From: Halocafeteria seosinensis
Lineage: Eukaryota; Sar; Bigyra; Bicosoecida
Assembly (NCBI GenBank): GCA_001687465.1
Contig: LVLI01000201.1
Location: 79,667-143,666, forward strand
Direction: 5' to 3'
Length of the DNA: 64,000 bases
Part shown: positions 34,112 through 45,382 of the stretch, piece after piece
How positions within the stretch are numbered: position 1 is the first letter of the stretch
Layout: each line of letters begins with the position of its first letter
Made by a program: the position numbers and the translations under genes
The notes under the pieces: model-generated
The model's input: only the letters and a program-made list of their open reading frames with translations
What the model was told of the DNA's origin: nothing
Databases searched by the model: none

Positions 34112-35132
34112 TTTACAATTCCAAACGACTCTGTGAAGGTGGCAAAAGAAATTCAAAATCCTCGGCAAGTTGAAGTTGGCGTCGCGCGAGAAAGAGCTGA
34201 TTCATGCGCCACAGGAACTTCACTCAAGGAGCAAAGAACGAGATCATAGGATACTATGGAAGAGTAGAGAGTATCTTAGAGACTCTTACAGGGCGTGGAA
34301 TGCCTCTGAATAGCCTCCTTTCCCCCCTTAACCGTTAACCCCCGTCCTTCGGTCATCTCTCCTCTCCCTCCTCGCTCCTCTTGAAGTGACTTAAAAACGA
34401 CAAAAAGGGTATAGGTGTCCTCCCTCCCCTTGTAGCTCCCCTCGGAGAGCGACACCAGGGATAGGGGGAACAGGGAGATCCTGCCCCTTTTTTGCCCCTT
34501 TCCATCTCCTTCTTCATAAAGCAATTTGCTTTTTTGTATTTCTCACACAAGGTCCCCCATTATGGAAAACAACAAAAAGAATTGGACACGGACGTACCTT
34601 GTTTTTTTTTGTTCTTTTTTTTCTTCCTTTCAGGTAGGGGGCTCTGTCGTATCAAACCTGTTCAACTCACTTCATTGAACCTGGATAGTCCGTTAGCCGT
34701 CGAACACGAATATGGCAGGGCTTCCGCCCGGACCGAGAAGGCCCTTGTTGAATACGGGTGGAAGAATTCAAACAACTTCACTTTGCTTCGCCTGAATTCC
34801 TCTTCGGGGAAATCTCATTTGACCTCGGACGCATCATGAATGATACTCGTTTATAAGTGTACCAATTGTTTAATCAAGACAAGAGGGTGGAATTCTCCCC
34901 ACAAGACCTACATGACATGTGGAAGTCTGGAATTACGAAGTTACTGCTGCCAACTTGGCAGTATAAGACGCATGAAAAGTCAATGAAGGAGAGAATGTAA
35001 ATCATTCTGTGCAGCATGCTTCAAGTACAGGCTCTGTAGCAGCACCTACTATGCTACCGAATGCTTTTCAGTTCAGGAGATATCCATCCCTCCGGGACAT
35101 AGAACACATACTTGGTCGGTATCCGAGACGTA
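34112..35132. other. Intergenic region, pyrimidine-rich
   Basis: About 1 kb holding the promoter of the minus-strand WD40 gene (a GTTGAAGTTGGCGTCGC element at 34169-34185) and the 3' flank of the lactone oxidase. It contains C/T-rich stretches around 34310-34460 and T runs near 34600-34630. No gene is seen. Small plus-strand frames here and across the oxidase 3' end are antisense shadows. Confidence 0.4.
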
Positions 35133-36920
35133 CTATTCCTTTGGCTGATCGCTTAATTCAAAAAGGCGATCAACAAAGTCGTTTCGGAAGAGTCCTTGCG
35201 GGTCCCATTTCTGCCGGAGCTCGTTGAACTCGTCGATCCGTGGGAGAGTTTGCTTCAGATGAGACTTAGTGCTATAGAACCGCTTTCCCCAATGTGGCCT
35301 GCCTTCGTGCTCTAATGCGATCTGCTCAAAATCGCTGCGGAAGAAAGAGAAATCGAGTCACACTTGCGTTGGGTTTCTCGGGGACTTGGCAACCCCAATG
35401 ACCATACATACCTAAAATATTGTCGTAGTTTCTCTTCTGAAGCAGAGAATAATCCAATCGTAATATGGCAGACAACTTCGCCTTTCGTTAAGAGATCAGG
35501 AACTCGCCCATTGTGCCCTCGTATTTTCTCGGAGTCCTTGTTCAGATACCCGCTTGATAACCATGAATTGTCTCGTTGGACAAACCGGATTTCATGGATG
35601 AAACCGCATCGTATACCAGATGTTGCAATATAATTCTGAAGCTTCTTGATCACCTTGACCGCCTTCGATGCGGGCACAGCGTATTCCAGTTCCGTGTGAT
35701 ATGGAACACGATAGCAAATCTGAAGGTGCTCATAACTCTTTCCTGAGCGTGTTTTCGTAGCCAGGAAGCTCGTATACCCAATTATCTCGTTTACTACACG
35801 TTGAATAGGCGGAAACGATGCGCTGATAAACTGTACCAGCTCCATTAGATATCCTTTGATCACTCCATCTAGCGTCCACGAAATATGCCCCGCTTGCCGC
35901 GAGGGAGCCTTGCTTATCTCATATACGACAACGCTATTTGTGTGAGGCAAGATCCAGAATTTGGCAAACTCAAAGGAATTAATATAGTAGCTCAGTTTCT
36001 CGTAAAACTCATTCTCCGTAACAAGATGCTCACGGACTTTAACATCGAAAGCCGGGACCAGTTCTAGCGTCACTTTCGTTATGATACCCAAGCAACCTAA
36101 GCTAATTCGGAAAGCATTCAAAAGATCGCCAGGCATATCCTGATTGATTGTGTGGACTTTGCCTTTTGCGTCCACAACTTCCAGACTTATGACTTGACGT
36201 GATAGAGGTTCATGTCTTGCACCACTTCCATGAGTATTCGTACAGATCGCCCCTGCGATACTTTGCTCATCCACCGACGGTACATTGGCTGGGTAAACAA
36301 AAATTACCTTGAAACTCCTACGAGAAGTCTTTCAAGCAAAAAAGTCACGTACGAAATGCGAGTGGCGGATCCAAGCGATCCAGTGCCGAATACAAGTCAC
36401 ACAGGCGTATTCCAGCTTCCACAGTCACTCTTCGGTTAGCTGCATCGACCTCGACGATCTTGTTCAAGTTGTCCAAATTCACATGAATATCGTGTGGCTT
36501 GGCGATATCGTTCCAACTGTGCCCGGCCCCAACGACTTTAAGTCGTCTTTGGGACGACTTCGCTTGTCGTACGAGCTGAACCACTTCATACAGGGATTTC
36601 GGGTAGTACGTCGCGTTCGTTGGAGAGACCAGTGTATACCGCCCGTCCCAATTGCGGACGACCGGTTTTGCTCGAGTGGGCTTGTAAAGGTAATGACGGT
36701 AATAATGCCAGAGACAAACGCTGCCGAGGATCCATCCCGGGAGCCCTATGGTCAGAATCAAGCTCTGTGTTAGCCACCCGGGCGCTCTGCGCCACAGATA
36801 TTGCAGCCAATAAATTCCCAAAACCTGTAGGGTGCGGTATGAACAACATACAATGCATAGAGCAAAGATCCTGAGAGTGGAGGACGCGGGAAGTCGTACG
36901 TACCGACGTGGAAATCGCAT
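35133..36920 (-). CDS. Sugar-1,4-lactone oxidase (D-arabinono-/L-gulono-lactone oxidase family)
   Basis: From 36920 down, three exons: 36353-36920, 35412-36288, 35133-35334; 548 aa. Two hydrophobic segments (about residues 15-40 and 50-72) anchor the N-terminus in a membrane. A VAO-type FAD domain follows: NWDGRYTLVSPTNATYYPKS, KVVGAGHSWNDIA with His134 at the usual covalent-flavin position, and SIAGAICTNTHGSGAR. The ALO domain ends with GRPHWGKRFY near the C-terminus, the signature of aldonolactone oxidases, and RNDFVDRLF. The family oxidises an aldono-1,4-lactone to ascorbate or erythroascorbate in the mitochondrial or ER membrane, using O2 or cytochrome c. Sequence alone does not say which lactone is used. 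The HWGK exon was recovered by placing introns at 36289-36352 and 35335-35411. Confidence 0.9.
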
Positions 36921-37152
36921 ACGCGATTGCTGGTTTCGTATAAGCCATGCTGAGCTATCACTACAATCAAGATATTATGTCACCATTATCGATGAACTGA
37001 AAAAACAACAAAAAACAATGCAATCGCAATACACTGAACTGCTACTTCTGAAGAAGACTTCGACGATACTTCGAAGTTTGAACTTCTAGCTTGTGCATTA
37101 GTTCATTATCAGTTGCTTCAAAGACAAAGAACTACTCCGAAAATCCCTTGTT

Positions 37153-39417
37153 TCAGCAGTATTGCTCCAAATCTTCGATCGTGTAGCTAACTTTCGTATT
37201 GCCTTTCTTTCCCTTTATCTTAGTGATTTTCAAGTCACCGATCTGACCGGTATGGTTTACGTGAGTGCCACCGCAGGCACAACCTTGGTCTTCACTTCCA
37301 ACGTACACAGTCCTGACGCTACTTCCGTCTTCGGAAGTTTCCATCTGTATCCTCGTGGGTATCTGCTTGGAGACTAGGTCCGTGACTTTCTTCTGAAGCT
37401 CCTTTGCAATTTGCTCTCGTTCTCTTGCAGGGATATCTCCAATGTATTCTACAAACGGGCCATCTGGAAAATGGTGACCTTTTCCTGCCTCCATATTCTG
37501 GCCTACCTGACGCATTGCTTCGTCGATTAAATGCCCACCAGAGTGCAAGCGTGCAGAATTGCGGCGCCAGACCCCGTTCACCAAACACTTGCATCCGTGA
37601 CCTCTAGCAAACCGCGCAGCTGCGGAGTCATTTTCTCCTTCTTCAGGGGAATTAATACAAGGCTTTCCGTTATCCTGGCTTTGAATGTTTTCGGGTGCAA
37701 CATTGGCATTATGGCGTTTCACATATCTCCCAAAGTGCAGGACGACGGAAAGGGGACTTTTTCCGTTTGAGGGCACAATGGTTCCATTCTTAACTGTGTG
37801 CACTTCAAATACAATGGGTTCATAATCAGTTGTTTGTGATATGATATATCCCCGGTCAGCAGGTTGTCCTCCGCCCTGAGCATGGAACACTGTCTGATCC
37901 AATATGAGAACTTCTTCGCCTAAACCAGCCTCGTTCGCTCCTTGCACTTCTGCCGAATTCATATTATTAGCCTGCGCGTCTTCTGCGTGAAGCTCCATCG
38001 TGGAGTTCTTTACTCGCCCCACAACATAGGCATTGCATTCTAGTAGATACGTATCATTCATATATAGACGACGGGTATCAGCTAGCCTAGCACCATGGCT
38101 TGAAGTGATACACTCCTGTGCTGATTGTACCAAGACGCGTGCTGCGTACTCCACCCGATCTCTGGTCGAATGCCTTCCGACAGATAGTCGCATCGTACCT
38201 CTGGCTCTCTCTTGACCAATTCCCATAGCTTTGAGCACGTGTGAAGAATGATCTTTTCCCTTCTTGCATGCGGCACCTACACTGGCGCAAACCTGACCTT
38301 CACTCTTGGCTAGGACTTCGCTAGCGGATATACCCTCAAACGCAATACTGAGTGTGTTCGGAAGTCGCTTTTCAGAGGCCTGAGGACAATTGTCAATAAC
38401 TTTAACATCTCCAACTTCCTTCATGCCAGTCAAGATTCTCTCCTTCAGCAGTTCTCGCAGATCGTGCAATCTTTCTCGCTCCCTATGGTCGAGTTTATAC
38501 TTGGCTTCGTCACATGCTACACCTAGGGCAGCTATGTATGGCACATTTTCGGTTCCAGCTCGATAGCCACGCTCCTGCGCTGGCCCGTGCATTAGATTCA
38601 CCAGTCTAATAGGAGTAGTTGTACGCATGAGTAGGCAACCTACTCCTTTCGGTCCATAAAATTTGTGTCCGGCTACAGACATCATATCCACATCCAGCTG
38701 TTGAAAATCGACTGGAATCTTTCCAATAACCTGACTTGCGTCAGTGTGAAATACCAGTTGCTGAGAGAGACCTGGAGTTTCTCTTATTAGTCGTGCAATC
38801 TCAGCAATGGGCTGAATAGCTCCTACTTCATTCTGAATGTAGAGAAAGAACTAACCCTTGACAGTACAATATCTTGAACTCAAACAACACACAAATACTA
38901 CACTTACATTTGCCAGCATGACGCTCACAAACCGCGTGTTTGGGCGGATCGAGTTGAACACTTCTTCAGCCGAAACAATGCCTTCATTGTTCACTCCCAC
39001 ATAGGTCACTTGCGCTCCAAGATGTTGCTGAGCAAATTCGCATGTTTTCAAGGTAGCCGGGTGTTCCACTGCTGTGGTCACGATATGGGGCGGTTCTCCA
39101 TTGAGGTCAATACCCTCTCCATGTATGCACGCGTGGATGACGCCTTTCAAGGACCAGTTTATGCTCTCTGTAGCGCCTGAGGTGAAAAAGACTTCCTCGG
39201 GTGCACAATTCAACGCATTCGCCACTTGCTGCCGCGCTTTCGCGATCGCTTCCTTGGCTCCAGACCCTTCCGGATACCCCGAGGAGGGGTTATACCAGTC
39301 TTCCCTGAGGTATTTCATAATCGTCTCGACCACCTTCTCTGAAGGTGGGCTTGTGGCGTTGTAATCGAGATAAACAGCGCCTTGAGGGTCCTGGTCACTT
39401 GAAGATGACGAAGCCAT
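37153..39417 (-). CDS. Selenocysteine-lyase/cysteine-desulfurase-like enzyme fused to an alanyl-tRNA editing domain
   Basis: From 39417 down, two exons: 38908-39417 and 37153-38832; 729 aa. Residues ~14-410 form a class V aminotransferase: YLDYNATSPP at the start, TSGATESIN, VEHPATLKT, HTDASQVIGK, the PLP lysine in VAGHKFYGPKG (Lys227), ERGYRAGTENVP, and the catalytic Cys in ASVGAAC (Cys360). The SVGAAC and GHKFYGP context is closer to animal selenocysteine lyase than to NFS1. Residues ~425-729 form an AlaX/ThrRS-SAD editing domain: TVFHAQGGGQPADRG, zinc ligands in HSGGH (about 601-605) and CACGGTH (about 689-695), then GDLKITKIKGKKGNTKVSYT. The halves are joined in one uninterrupted exon. 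The editing part would deacylate mischarged Ser- or Gly-tRNA(Ala). No targeting peptide is evident, so a cytosolic location is likely. Coupling of Cys/Sec breakdown to tRNA editing is an inference. Confidence 0.9.
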
Positions 39418-40499
39418 GATGCAATGACGACGGATAATAAAGAGTGCAATTAAAATTGTATAGTGTCTACATTGATACGTATAGCAAACAATTCAGCAAG
39501 GATTCTATTAACTACACGAAGATCCTGTTAGCTAGACAACGCGCCGCGGCCCGCAGGTGAAGAAGTCAAGAAGTCAAGGATACTGAATACCTACGTGGGG
39601 AGCTAAATACAGTCATTGATGAAAGCACTAGAACTGTTCCCGAAAAGTAAACTATTCATCATAAGTTACACCTGGCAAGTACGGAGGGATTGAGATTCCT
39701 CCGTATATGGCTTCCTATGGTCTAGTGGAATTCAACATACTCTCTTGAAATTCCAAGTGTGGTCAGACAACTATTGCAATGGAATGCCGGCTGGTAGCAT
39801 GCTTTCTGCGTGTCAACGTCAGTGAACAACTCTCATTCCCAATGTTCGCGTCTGTGTGTTTCCTACCAGGTTGTATGTGTTGGGGTATAGTGGAACCCCA
39901 GTGAGGGTGTGTCAAACTGCAGGAGCTACACGATCTCCCTATTCTATGCACGGCAAGTAAATTCAAGTTCGGGAACTTTGTTAAGTGTACAATGAACTCG
40001 AAACTCTGTGGGAAAACATCACAGTTCACCTTGTATGCTCAATATACGGGCATGACTCATGAGTCAACGGACTTCACGCGCTTATGCCACCAGTGCCTGG
40101 TAGTGCAGGCTGGTACCATACACTTCATGTTTTGTTGGTGTGTTGTTGTTCTTCGGTTTTCTCTTTGTCTTCTTACATTTAGTTGTGGGCGGCTTCCATC
40201 TATGGAGGAGAGACTATAACCTCAACCATGGGGAGGGTAGTTTAGACTTTTGGCTGACGTTGTGCCAAAAGTCAAAAACTCCAGAAGTACAGCTCCTCTA
40301 CGCAAGACTCCTGCAGGAGCCTCTTCCGGGGACCATGGGACGTTATTGGCTCTATGGGAATCCATAGACGATGGCCGCGATCGGTCGACGCGCGAGCGAG
40401 TGCATGTTAATCAACATGCGCTTCCCCACCGGCTTCTAAAAAAGTGAATAAACGCGTGGAGATGGGGTATGTTCCATGGTTAATAGTCCGCACACTAGT
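39418..40499. other. Intergenic region left of the Cys-rich family cluster
   Basis: About 1.1 kb. Small frames on both strands (for example plus 39992-40219 and 40250-40447) have no family features. The second has a weak Ser/Arg/Thr-rich resemblance to the linker of the neighbouring family, but I do not call it. Nothing else is seen. Confidence 0.35.
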
Positions 40500-41096
40500 T
40501 TATTGGCGACGCGATCTTCCAGATCTAGCTGTGTCGTTCTGTTGGCGTGTCTCTTCGTAAGGAAGTTGGTAGTTCTGGCACTCCGAAAGTGGCACTGGAC
40601 GTCTACCTGATCGAACAACTGACTGGGACAGGCAATGTGCGATATCTCTCACTGCCATATCGCTATGCATGCTAAAGTTCATAGTACTGTACAAGTCCGA
40701 GAGGGATCGAACCTCTTGAGGAGAGGTATCACGTGCAATGCACTCAACATCGAAATAGTGGGCAATGACGTCCTCCATGTCCGTTGACCACAAGTCCATA
40801 GGAAGATCTCGATCAGGCACTTTGACGACGGAGCACCATGACTCTTGTACAGCGCGTCGTGTATAATCCGACAGACGGCAAATACATAGAGAAGCACGAC
40901 ATTTGAGGCAAACAAGGATACCACAGCGCCGTTTCCCATGGGGAAGAAAGGCCCGCAGGTAATGCCCGTTGTTCGTCACTACCGTACAGTCTTCTAGGTC
41001 TCGATATGCAAATAAGTCGGGATGATTTTCAACAAACATTTTGGCAACTTCTGCGCGTGTGGGCTCACGTCCAGAGACAGAGCCGTCAGTATCCAT
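40500..41096 (-). CDS. Family member A: C-x4-C-x2-C ... YFDxxC domain protein
   Basis: A single coding exon of 198 aa, unrecognised as a known family but clearly homologous to the genes at 41984, 45383 and 48649. It keeps NNGHYLRAFLPHGKRRCGI, the cysteine cluster C58-x4-C63-x2-C66, the later YFDVEC (Cys119) and the C-terminal HCLSQSVVRSGRR that corresponds to SHSLSQHVKR in the others. It lacks their long N-terminal half, so it is essentially the core domain alone. On the minus strand a GTAAGT donor near 41217 and an AAG acceptor just before the ATG suggest an intron in the 5' UTR. The four conserved cysteines suggest a bound zinc; function unknown. Confidence 0.7.
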   Translation of the reverse strand: MDTDGSVSGREPTRAEVAKMFVENHPDLFAYRDLEDCTVVTNNGHYLRAFLPHGKRRCGILVCLKCRASLCICRLSDYTRRAVQESWCSVVKVPDRDLPMDLWSTDMEDVIAHYFDVECIARDTSPQEVRSLSDLYSTMNFSMHSDMAVRDIAHCLSQSVVRSGRRPVPLSECQNYQLPYEETRQQNDTARSGRSRRQ

Positions 41097-41483
41097 TCTT
41101 GTGTGCTAAGCAGAACCGAAGTAATGTGATGACGTGAGAACGTCGGGGTGACCTGGCAAGTAATGGAGCAAAGGTATACGGAATGCAGCATACAGGAGGC
41201 TAGGTGCGGTAACTTACTTGCTTCTACCGAAGGAGTGTGGTTGACCAATAGTACGGCGGTGTTTCAAAATTAACGAGTCTGTGCGTTTCGAAGCCCAATG
41301 TCTATGGTGGTAATCCTAGGATGTTCAACCGGTTTAAGTAGTAGTCCTGTTATACTAGTGTCGCTGACAGTTCATAGATTTTTTTTTTCTCCGAAGGATG
41401 GTGGCGTATCGCGACTGCATGGAATGATAGCGAAGAACACAGAAACGCACTGTTGAGTCGATTCGATTATTGACTCCTACATC

Positions 41484-41975
41484 ATGTCCAGGTCATCGCT
41501 GAGGAAATTTCAACTTTTCTTACCTTGCTTTACTGCCGCTGTGGAATGTACTTGGATCAGCAGCTTCTACACAGTGGAAGTGGACCTCACACAGTTCAAA
41601 ACCTGGCTGCGCGTTGATCGTATACGCTTCAATATGGGGATGCATAATCAATACTATGCAGTTTTAGCGAACTACCCGTTGGGCGGACTTCAAGTGCATC
41701 TTGGAGACTATCCGTTTCTCTGCCCTACGAATAGCTCACGAAAGCAAGCCTCGGGGGTGACCCTGAAGGCATGTGGGTGTGTGAAGCAGCGAGCACTAGC
41801 GAAAATAGAATCGAACAATCAATTTGGATTGAGAAAACCATTGTCGGAAACGGCAGAAAAAAAGAAAGCTTTGAGGAAAAGCGAATATAGAAAACCTCTC
41901 ATTAGAACCAAGGAAAACACGGATGTTAGGGAGCAATTTGCCCCCGAGAAACCGAGTTACGTCGTGTGTTCTTAA
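41484..41975 (+). CDS. Possible small gene, 163 aa, unrecognised
   Basis: An uninterrupted frame from an ATG to a stop 8 bp before the start of family member B. The N-terminal half is mixed (TWISSFYTVEVDLTQFKTWL, VLANYPLGGLQVHLGDYPFL). The C-terminal half is strongly basic (ETAEKKKALRKSEYRKPLI). No family match or splice structure was found, and it sits where the divergent promoters of A and B would be expected. It may be a real small gene, an upstream reading frame in B's leader, or chance. Confidence 0.3.
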   Translation: MSRSSLRKFQLFLPCFTAAVECTWISSFYTVEVDLTQFKTWLRVDRIRFNMGMHNQYYAVLANYPLGGLQVHLGDYPFLCPTNSSRKQASGVTLKACGCVKQRALAKIESNNQFGLRKPLSETAEKKKALRKSEYRKPLIRTKENTDVREQFAPEKPSYVVCS

Positions 41976-41983
41976 GCAAGGTT

Positions 41984-43584
41984 ATGATGAGTTCACAAGC
42001 TCCCTCTCTTGGTATGTTCATCCCCATTCGTTTTGCACTAAGTTACACATGTCTGTACTGTGAGCGCGACGGTTCGGAAAGTGGAGGAAACATAAGCAAA
42101 TGGAAGACCTCCTGCGGGGGTGACATAGGTTGAAGTTAGTGACCCAGAAGGGCGAGGGTGGGATGTGCGGATCATCTCAGGAACACTAAGGGTCGGTTCT
42201 TCAGACTCTCCATTCCCGGTTTGGCTTGCGGCATGTATTACACTTGCATGCAAAATTAGTATGTGTCTCGACAAAGAGTCTGTGAGGAATATGTCGGAGA
42301 ATGTCATTGAGTCACTGTGGTTTTCGCGCGCGTAACGGCTTTAACTTCACAATGTGGAATTCAAATGGTGTAACGTGCGTTTTCAGATAGCGTAGAGCTC
42401 CGTCGTTCTTCTCCATCTTGCGATGAGAGTCACGAGGAAAAGATCAGTGGCTCGACAGACAACTACGAGGCTCGCTTGTCAGCCAACGGAAGCCCGAGCG
42501 AGGCACCGAAGCCGCTTGCAGAAGGGGGTTCAAAGTACATTGAGAACCGTCGTGAGGAGGAGCAAAGCGGACCGAAAATAGATACTAGTCTGACAGCTGA
42601 CACGCCAACGAGTAAGCCCTACATATTTTCATGTAAACGATTAGTCGGGTTGATCTTCGTGTATGCTTAGCAGACTCCTTTGACCCTTCGACTCCTTCGA
42701 GGAGTAGCTGTGCTACTCCATCCGGGCAAGTGAGAAGTCCCGGCTTTCGAGGTGATCCTGAACAAGAAACCAATAAACACTACGAGGGGATACAAGAAAC
42801 AGCTCATGGTGCTCTGACTGTCACACAAAATATTGAGAGTTATCATCGACCCGATCTTGCCGGAGAAGGAAAGAAAGCACTCTCTTTCGTCGGACATGAA
42901 ACTGGGGCAATTGTGGATGACCTTAATGGCGGCTCGTGTAATGATGCCTTTGCAGACAGAGCCATAGAACCGTTTCAAGAAGCAACTCGAGGACGAAAGG
43001 AAAAACGCCTCAAGCAACAAGATGTGGCTTCTTCTATTTCTCCAAAACGTCCCAAAAAAGCTATGGACCCCCTTCCGAGACGTGAAAGGGAGCGAAGAGC
43101 AGATGAAGTAGTACGCACAGCCTTATATCAGCAGTACAGAGATTACGATCATGAATCGATAAACGGACACGTTTTCCAGATTTTTGATCCCAACGGAACG
43201 AGGCAATGCGGGTTTATAACATGTATCAACTGCTGCACAGGTATTGTGCATATTATCGTCAACCATGAGGACATCGAACACCCTGTGGAAGAAAGCTTGA
43301 AGACTATTTTGCATACTCCAACGGGTGATAGTGACAAGGCTGCGGACGTCATCAATGCCTATTTCGACGTCCCATGTAGGTCTCGGTTCTGGCGGGAGAG
43401 CGTTCCAGATATAAACCAAATATCACATGCAGTAAGTCTGCAGACAGGTAAGAGAGTTACGAATCTCAGCCATGCAGGTGCCCAGGGAGCCAAGCGAAAT
43501 CGTGAAAGACAACTTCGAGACGGCAAGAAATATGTAAATCGAGGCCATCCACTATCTTCCCTCGATAAGACGAACAAAAAGTAA
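41984..43584 (+). CDS. Family member B: C-x4-C-x2-C ... YFDxxC domain protein
   Basis: Three exons: 41984-42011, 42387-42611 and 42671-43584; 388 aa. The tiny first exon encodes MMSSQAPSL. Its 375-nt intron is five times longer than usual here and shares conserved blocks with the first introns of C and D. Exon 2 and the start of exon 3 encode a Ser/Glu/Pro-rich low-complexity region. Then comes a basic stretch (RKEKRLKQQ, RRERERRADEV) and the conserved domain: INGHVFQIFDPNGTRQCGF, Cys264-x4-Cys269-x2-Cys272, SLKTILHTPTGDS, NAYFDVPC (Cys320) and a C-terminal GKRVTNLSHAG. The second acceptor (AGCAG, 42669-42673) is a tandem NAG site that could add or drop one codon. The basic region plus putative zinc site suggests a nuclear nucleic-acid-binding protein, but this is inference. 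Confidence 0.72.
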
Positions 43585-43917
43585 ATGCCATTGACAACAT
43601 ACACTTTTTTTTTAATGAACTTGGTCGTCGGGGGCTAAGTGTACCCATGTACTCAGCATTGCCAGGATCGGTGGTTCTTTGCACTTGTTGCCTGTGTAGT
43701 TGATTTGTCCATGACAACACAGGTGCTGGTGGTGCTCTAGATTCATATGTATACCACATATTGTTGATCTCTGTGATTACGATCCGACTCGCTTGAGTCA
43801 TTCGGTCGCTGGTGGTTGTTCATCAGGATATGTAACTACACGTCAGACTGTGTTGCCTCTCCCATCTTTGTTAAGTATTGAAAGCAACCAGAGTGGTGGT
43901 GGACGTCGGAGAGCACT
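43585..43917. other. Intergenic region between B and the Rer1-like gene
   Basis: 333 bp with a T run near 43604-43612. A minus-strand frame covers part of it and the 3' end of B, but it has no family features and is taken as chance. Confidence 0.35.
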
Positions 43918-44489
43918 ATGAGGAGTTTAATCCATGCTGTATCGATGTAAGTTCTTGTGGGCTAACTAACCAGGCTGTGTAATGATTATGCACTACTGTA
44001 CTTGCTCGAGTTGCAGACAATGCCGGAAAATTGCGGATAGGATAGCCCCATATCGAGCTCCACGATGGACCTGTTGCCTGGGGTTGTTGGCATTCTTCGC
44101 CTATCGAATCTATGTCCTACAAGGATTCGTTCTTGTCGCCTATGGACTGGGCCTTTATCTGCTGATTAACTTCCCGGGGCTATTACAACGACTACAGGTA
44201 GGCTAGCTTGGTACTGTAGGGCAATCAGTCATGTCTCACTGGCCGATATCGCATATTGCAGCCGCCGCATTCGGAAGCTTCGCCGATAGATAGCCCCTTT
44301 CCGGAGCAACTTTCCGAATTCGGCTACTGGCTTAGAGCGATCAGCGCCACACTTTTTTGCACGCTTATGACGCAGATTAAGGTTCTCGACATTCCAGTAC
44401 CCTGGCAGGTTTTGGTCGGGTCCTTCCTTGTATTTCAGGTAGCTATTGGGGTTGCTATGGCTGTTGATCAAGCAACACGAAGAGGGTAG
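43918..44489 (+). CDS. Rer1-like Golgi/ER retrieval receptor
   Basis: Three exons: 43918-43946, 44017-44197 and 44262-44489; 145 aa. Key matches to Rer1 are APYRAPRW (family 'TP...RW'), YVLQGFVLVAYGLGLYLLI (family 'QGFYI..YGLGIYLLN'), LSEFGYWLRAISATL (family 'EFKFW.....A') and LDIPVPWQVLVGSFLVFQV (family 'FDVPVFWPILV.YF'). Hydrophobic pairs flank a short hydrophilic loop as in the W-shaped Rer1 topology. The tiny first exon (MRSLIHAVSI) was placed by phase. It is shorter than typical Rer1 (~190 aa) with a reduced N-terminus and no extended lysine-rich tail. The expected role is return of unassembled membrane proteins from cis-Golgi to ER. It interrupts the Cys-rich family cluster without an obvious functional link. 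Confidence 0.72.
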
Positions 44490-44585
44490 AGTGGAGTGGA
44501 GCCAGATCTGAGATCGTCTAGATCCTGGCACGACGATTGGGAGACCCAGAACTCTACATTTGTTCGTCCTCAGAGATGATGTTTT

Positions 44586-45266
44586 TTGCTCGCAACAGAT
44601 GTCCTGCGGGGATATTCATACGATGAAAGACTGTCAACGTGCCTATTTTCATTGCCATCTGACTCTGGCAAACGATTTGCATCTATCCATCCGCAACTGG
44701 GCGCAACGTTGATTCTGATCTCTGCCAGCGTACGACAACGGGAGCCATGTTGGGAGTCTCAAGGAACCACAATGGATGGACAGGTAGCATGGAGATGGAA
44801 TGAGCGTGTGGTCTTGTTGTATTCGAGGTGAATACTAAGGTAATTCGACTGCCTGATGAATGTTTCAGCGCTGTCGCTCCAGATTTTCGACCCTTCTTTG
44901 GAAGACTGTCACGTTGCTCAACCATTGAGGCTATTTGGAAGGTTGGAGAGTGCGTTGGGGAAAGCGTTTCCAATTATACATTGTTTCCTGCGGTCTCCGC
45001 AGCAAGTAGTTGTGCTTCGATATTGTATCCAAGTTGCGGACTATTCGACGCGTTCACTGATTTCGGCGGACATTGAGGAGACAAGCTACGACCATCCTCT
45101 CAAGTATGAATCGCTATTAAGTCTTATCTTGGGGTACCTGTCAGTCCGCAGAGGTGACCCTTGTGAAGTTGGAGATGGTGAACTTCACGATGTTGCTACA
45201 GTAGAATCAAACAAACTAACAGGATTGAAAGAGTCGACAACTCAAGCCTTACAAGAAAAAGAATAA
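44586..45266 (+). pseudogene. Possible gene or gene remnant in two frames (uncertain, C2-like?)
   Basis: Two overlapping reading segments, about 44586-44818 and 44856-45266, carry protein-like features: AWRWNERVVLLY followed by LSLQIFDPSLEDCH, loosely resembling C2-domain strands. The GTGAAT donor and CAG acceptor between them do not join these frames, so either the gene is broken or the model is wrong. The last ~160 bp are homologous to 48322-48531, with KYES ... GELH conserved in the same frame. This suggests that a second gene was duplicated together with the Cys-rich family member downstream. Confidence 0.3.
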
Positions 45267-45275
45267 ATTCTTGAA

Positions 45276-45292
45276 TCAGATAGTATATCTGA
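45276..45292. promoter_or_regulatory. Palindromic element upstream of gene C
   Basis: A 17-bp sequence TCAGATAGTATATCTGA is nearly dyad-symmetric and lies 91 bp before the ATG of gene C. The matching element upstream of gene D is a perfect palindrome around one central base. Conservation in a diverged duplicate suggests a binding site; the factor is unknown. Confidence 0.45.
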
Positions 45293-45382
45293 AAACAAGA
45301 AAAGACATTGATATTCATCAAAAAGTGCCGTAGAAACGGAGCCCTGTTTTGTCGCCTGGAATTTCCTTCAACGAAATCTACG

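Noticed and set aside
36586-36948. Alternative N-terminus for the lactone oxidase starting MAYTKP
   Set aside because: It is in a different frame from the FAD-binding domain, and no splice pair joining them was convincing.
39763-40447. Further degenerate copies of the Cys-rich family left of gene A
   Set aside because: Only weak Ser/Arg composition resemblance; none of the domain landmarks (NGH, CG..C..C, YFD..C) is present.
44586-45266. C2-domain protein gene
   Set aside because: The two C2-like segments cannot be joined in frame by any acceptable donor and acceptor, so no gene function is claimed.
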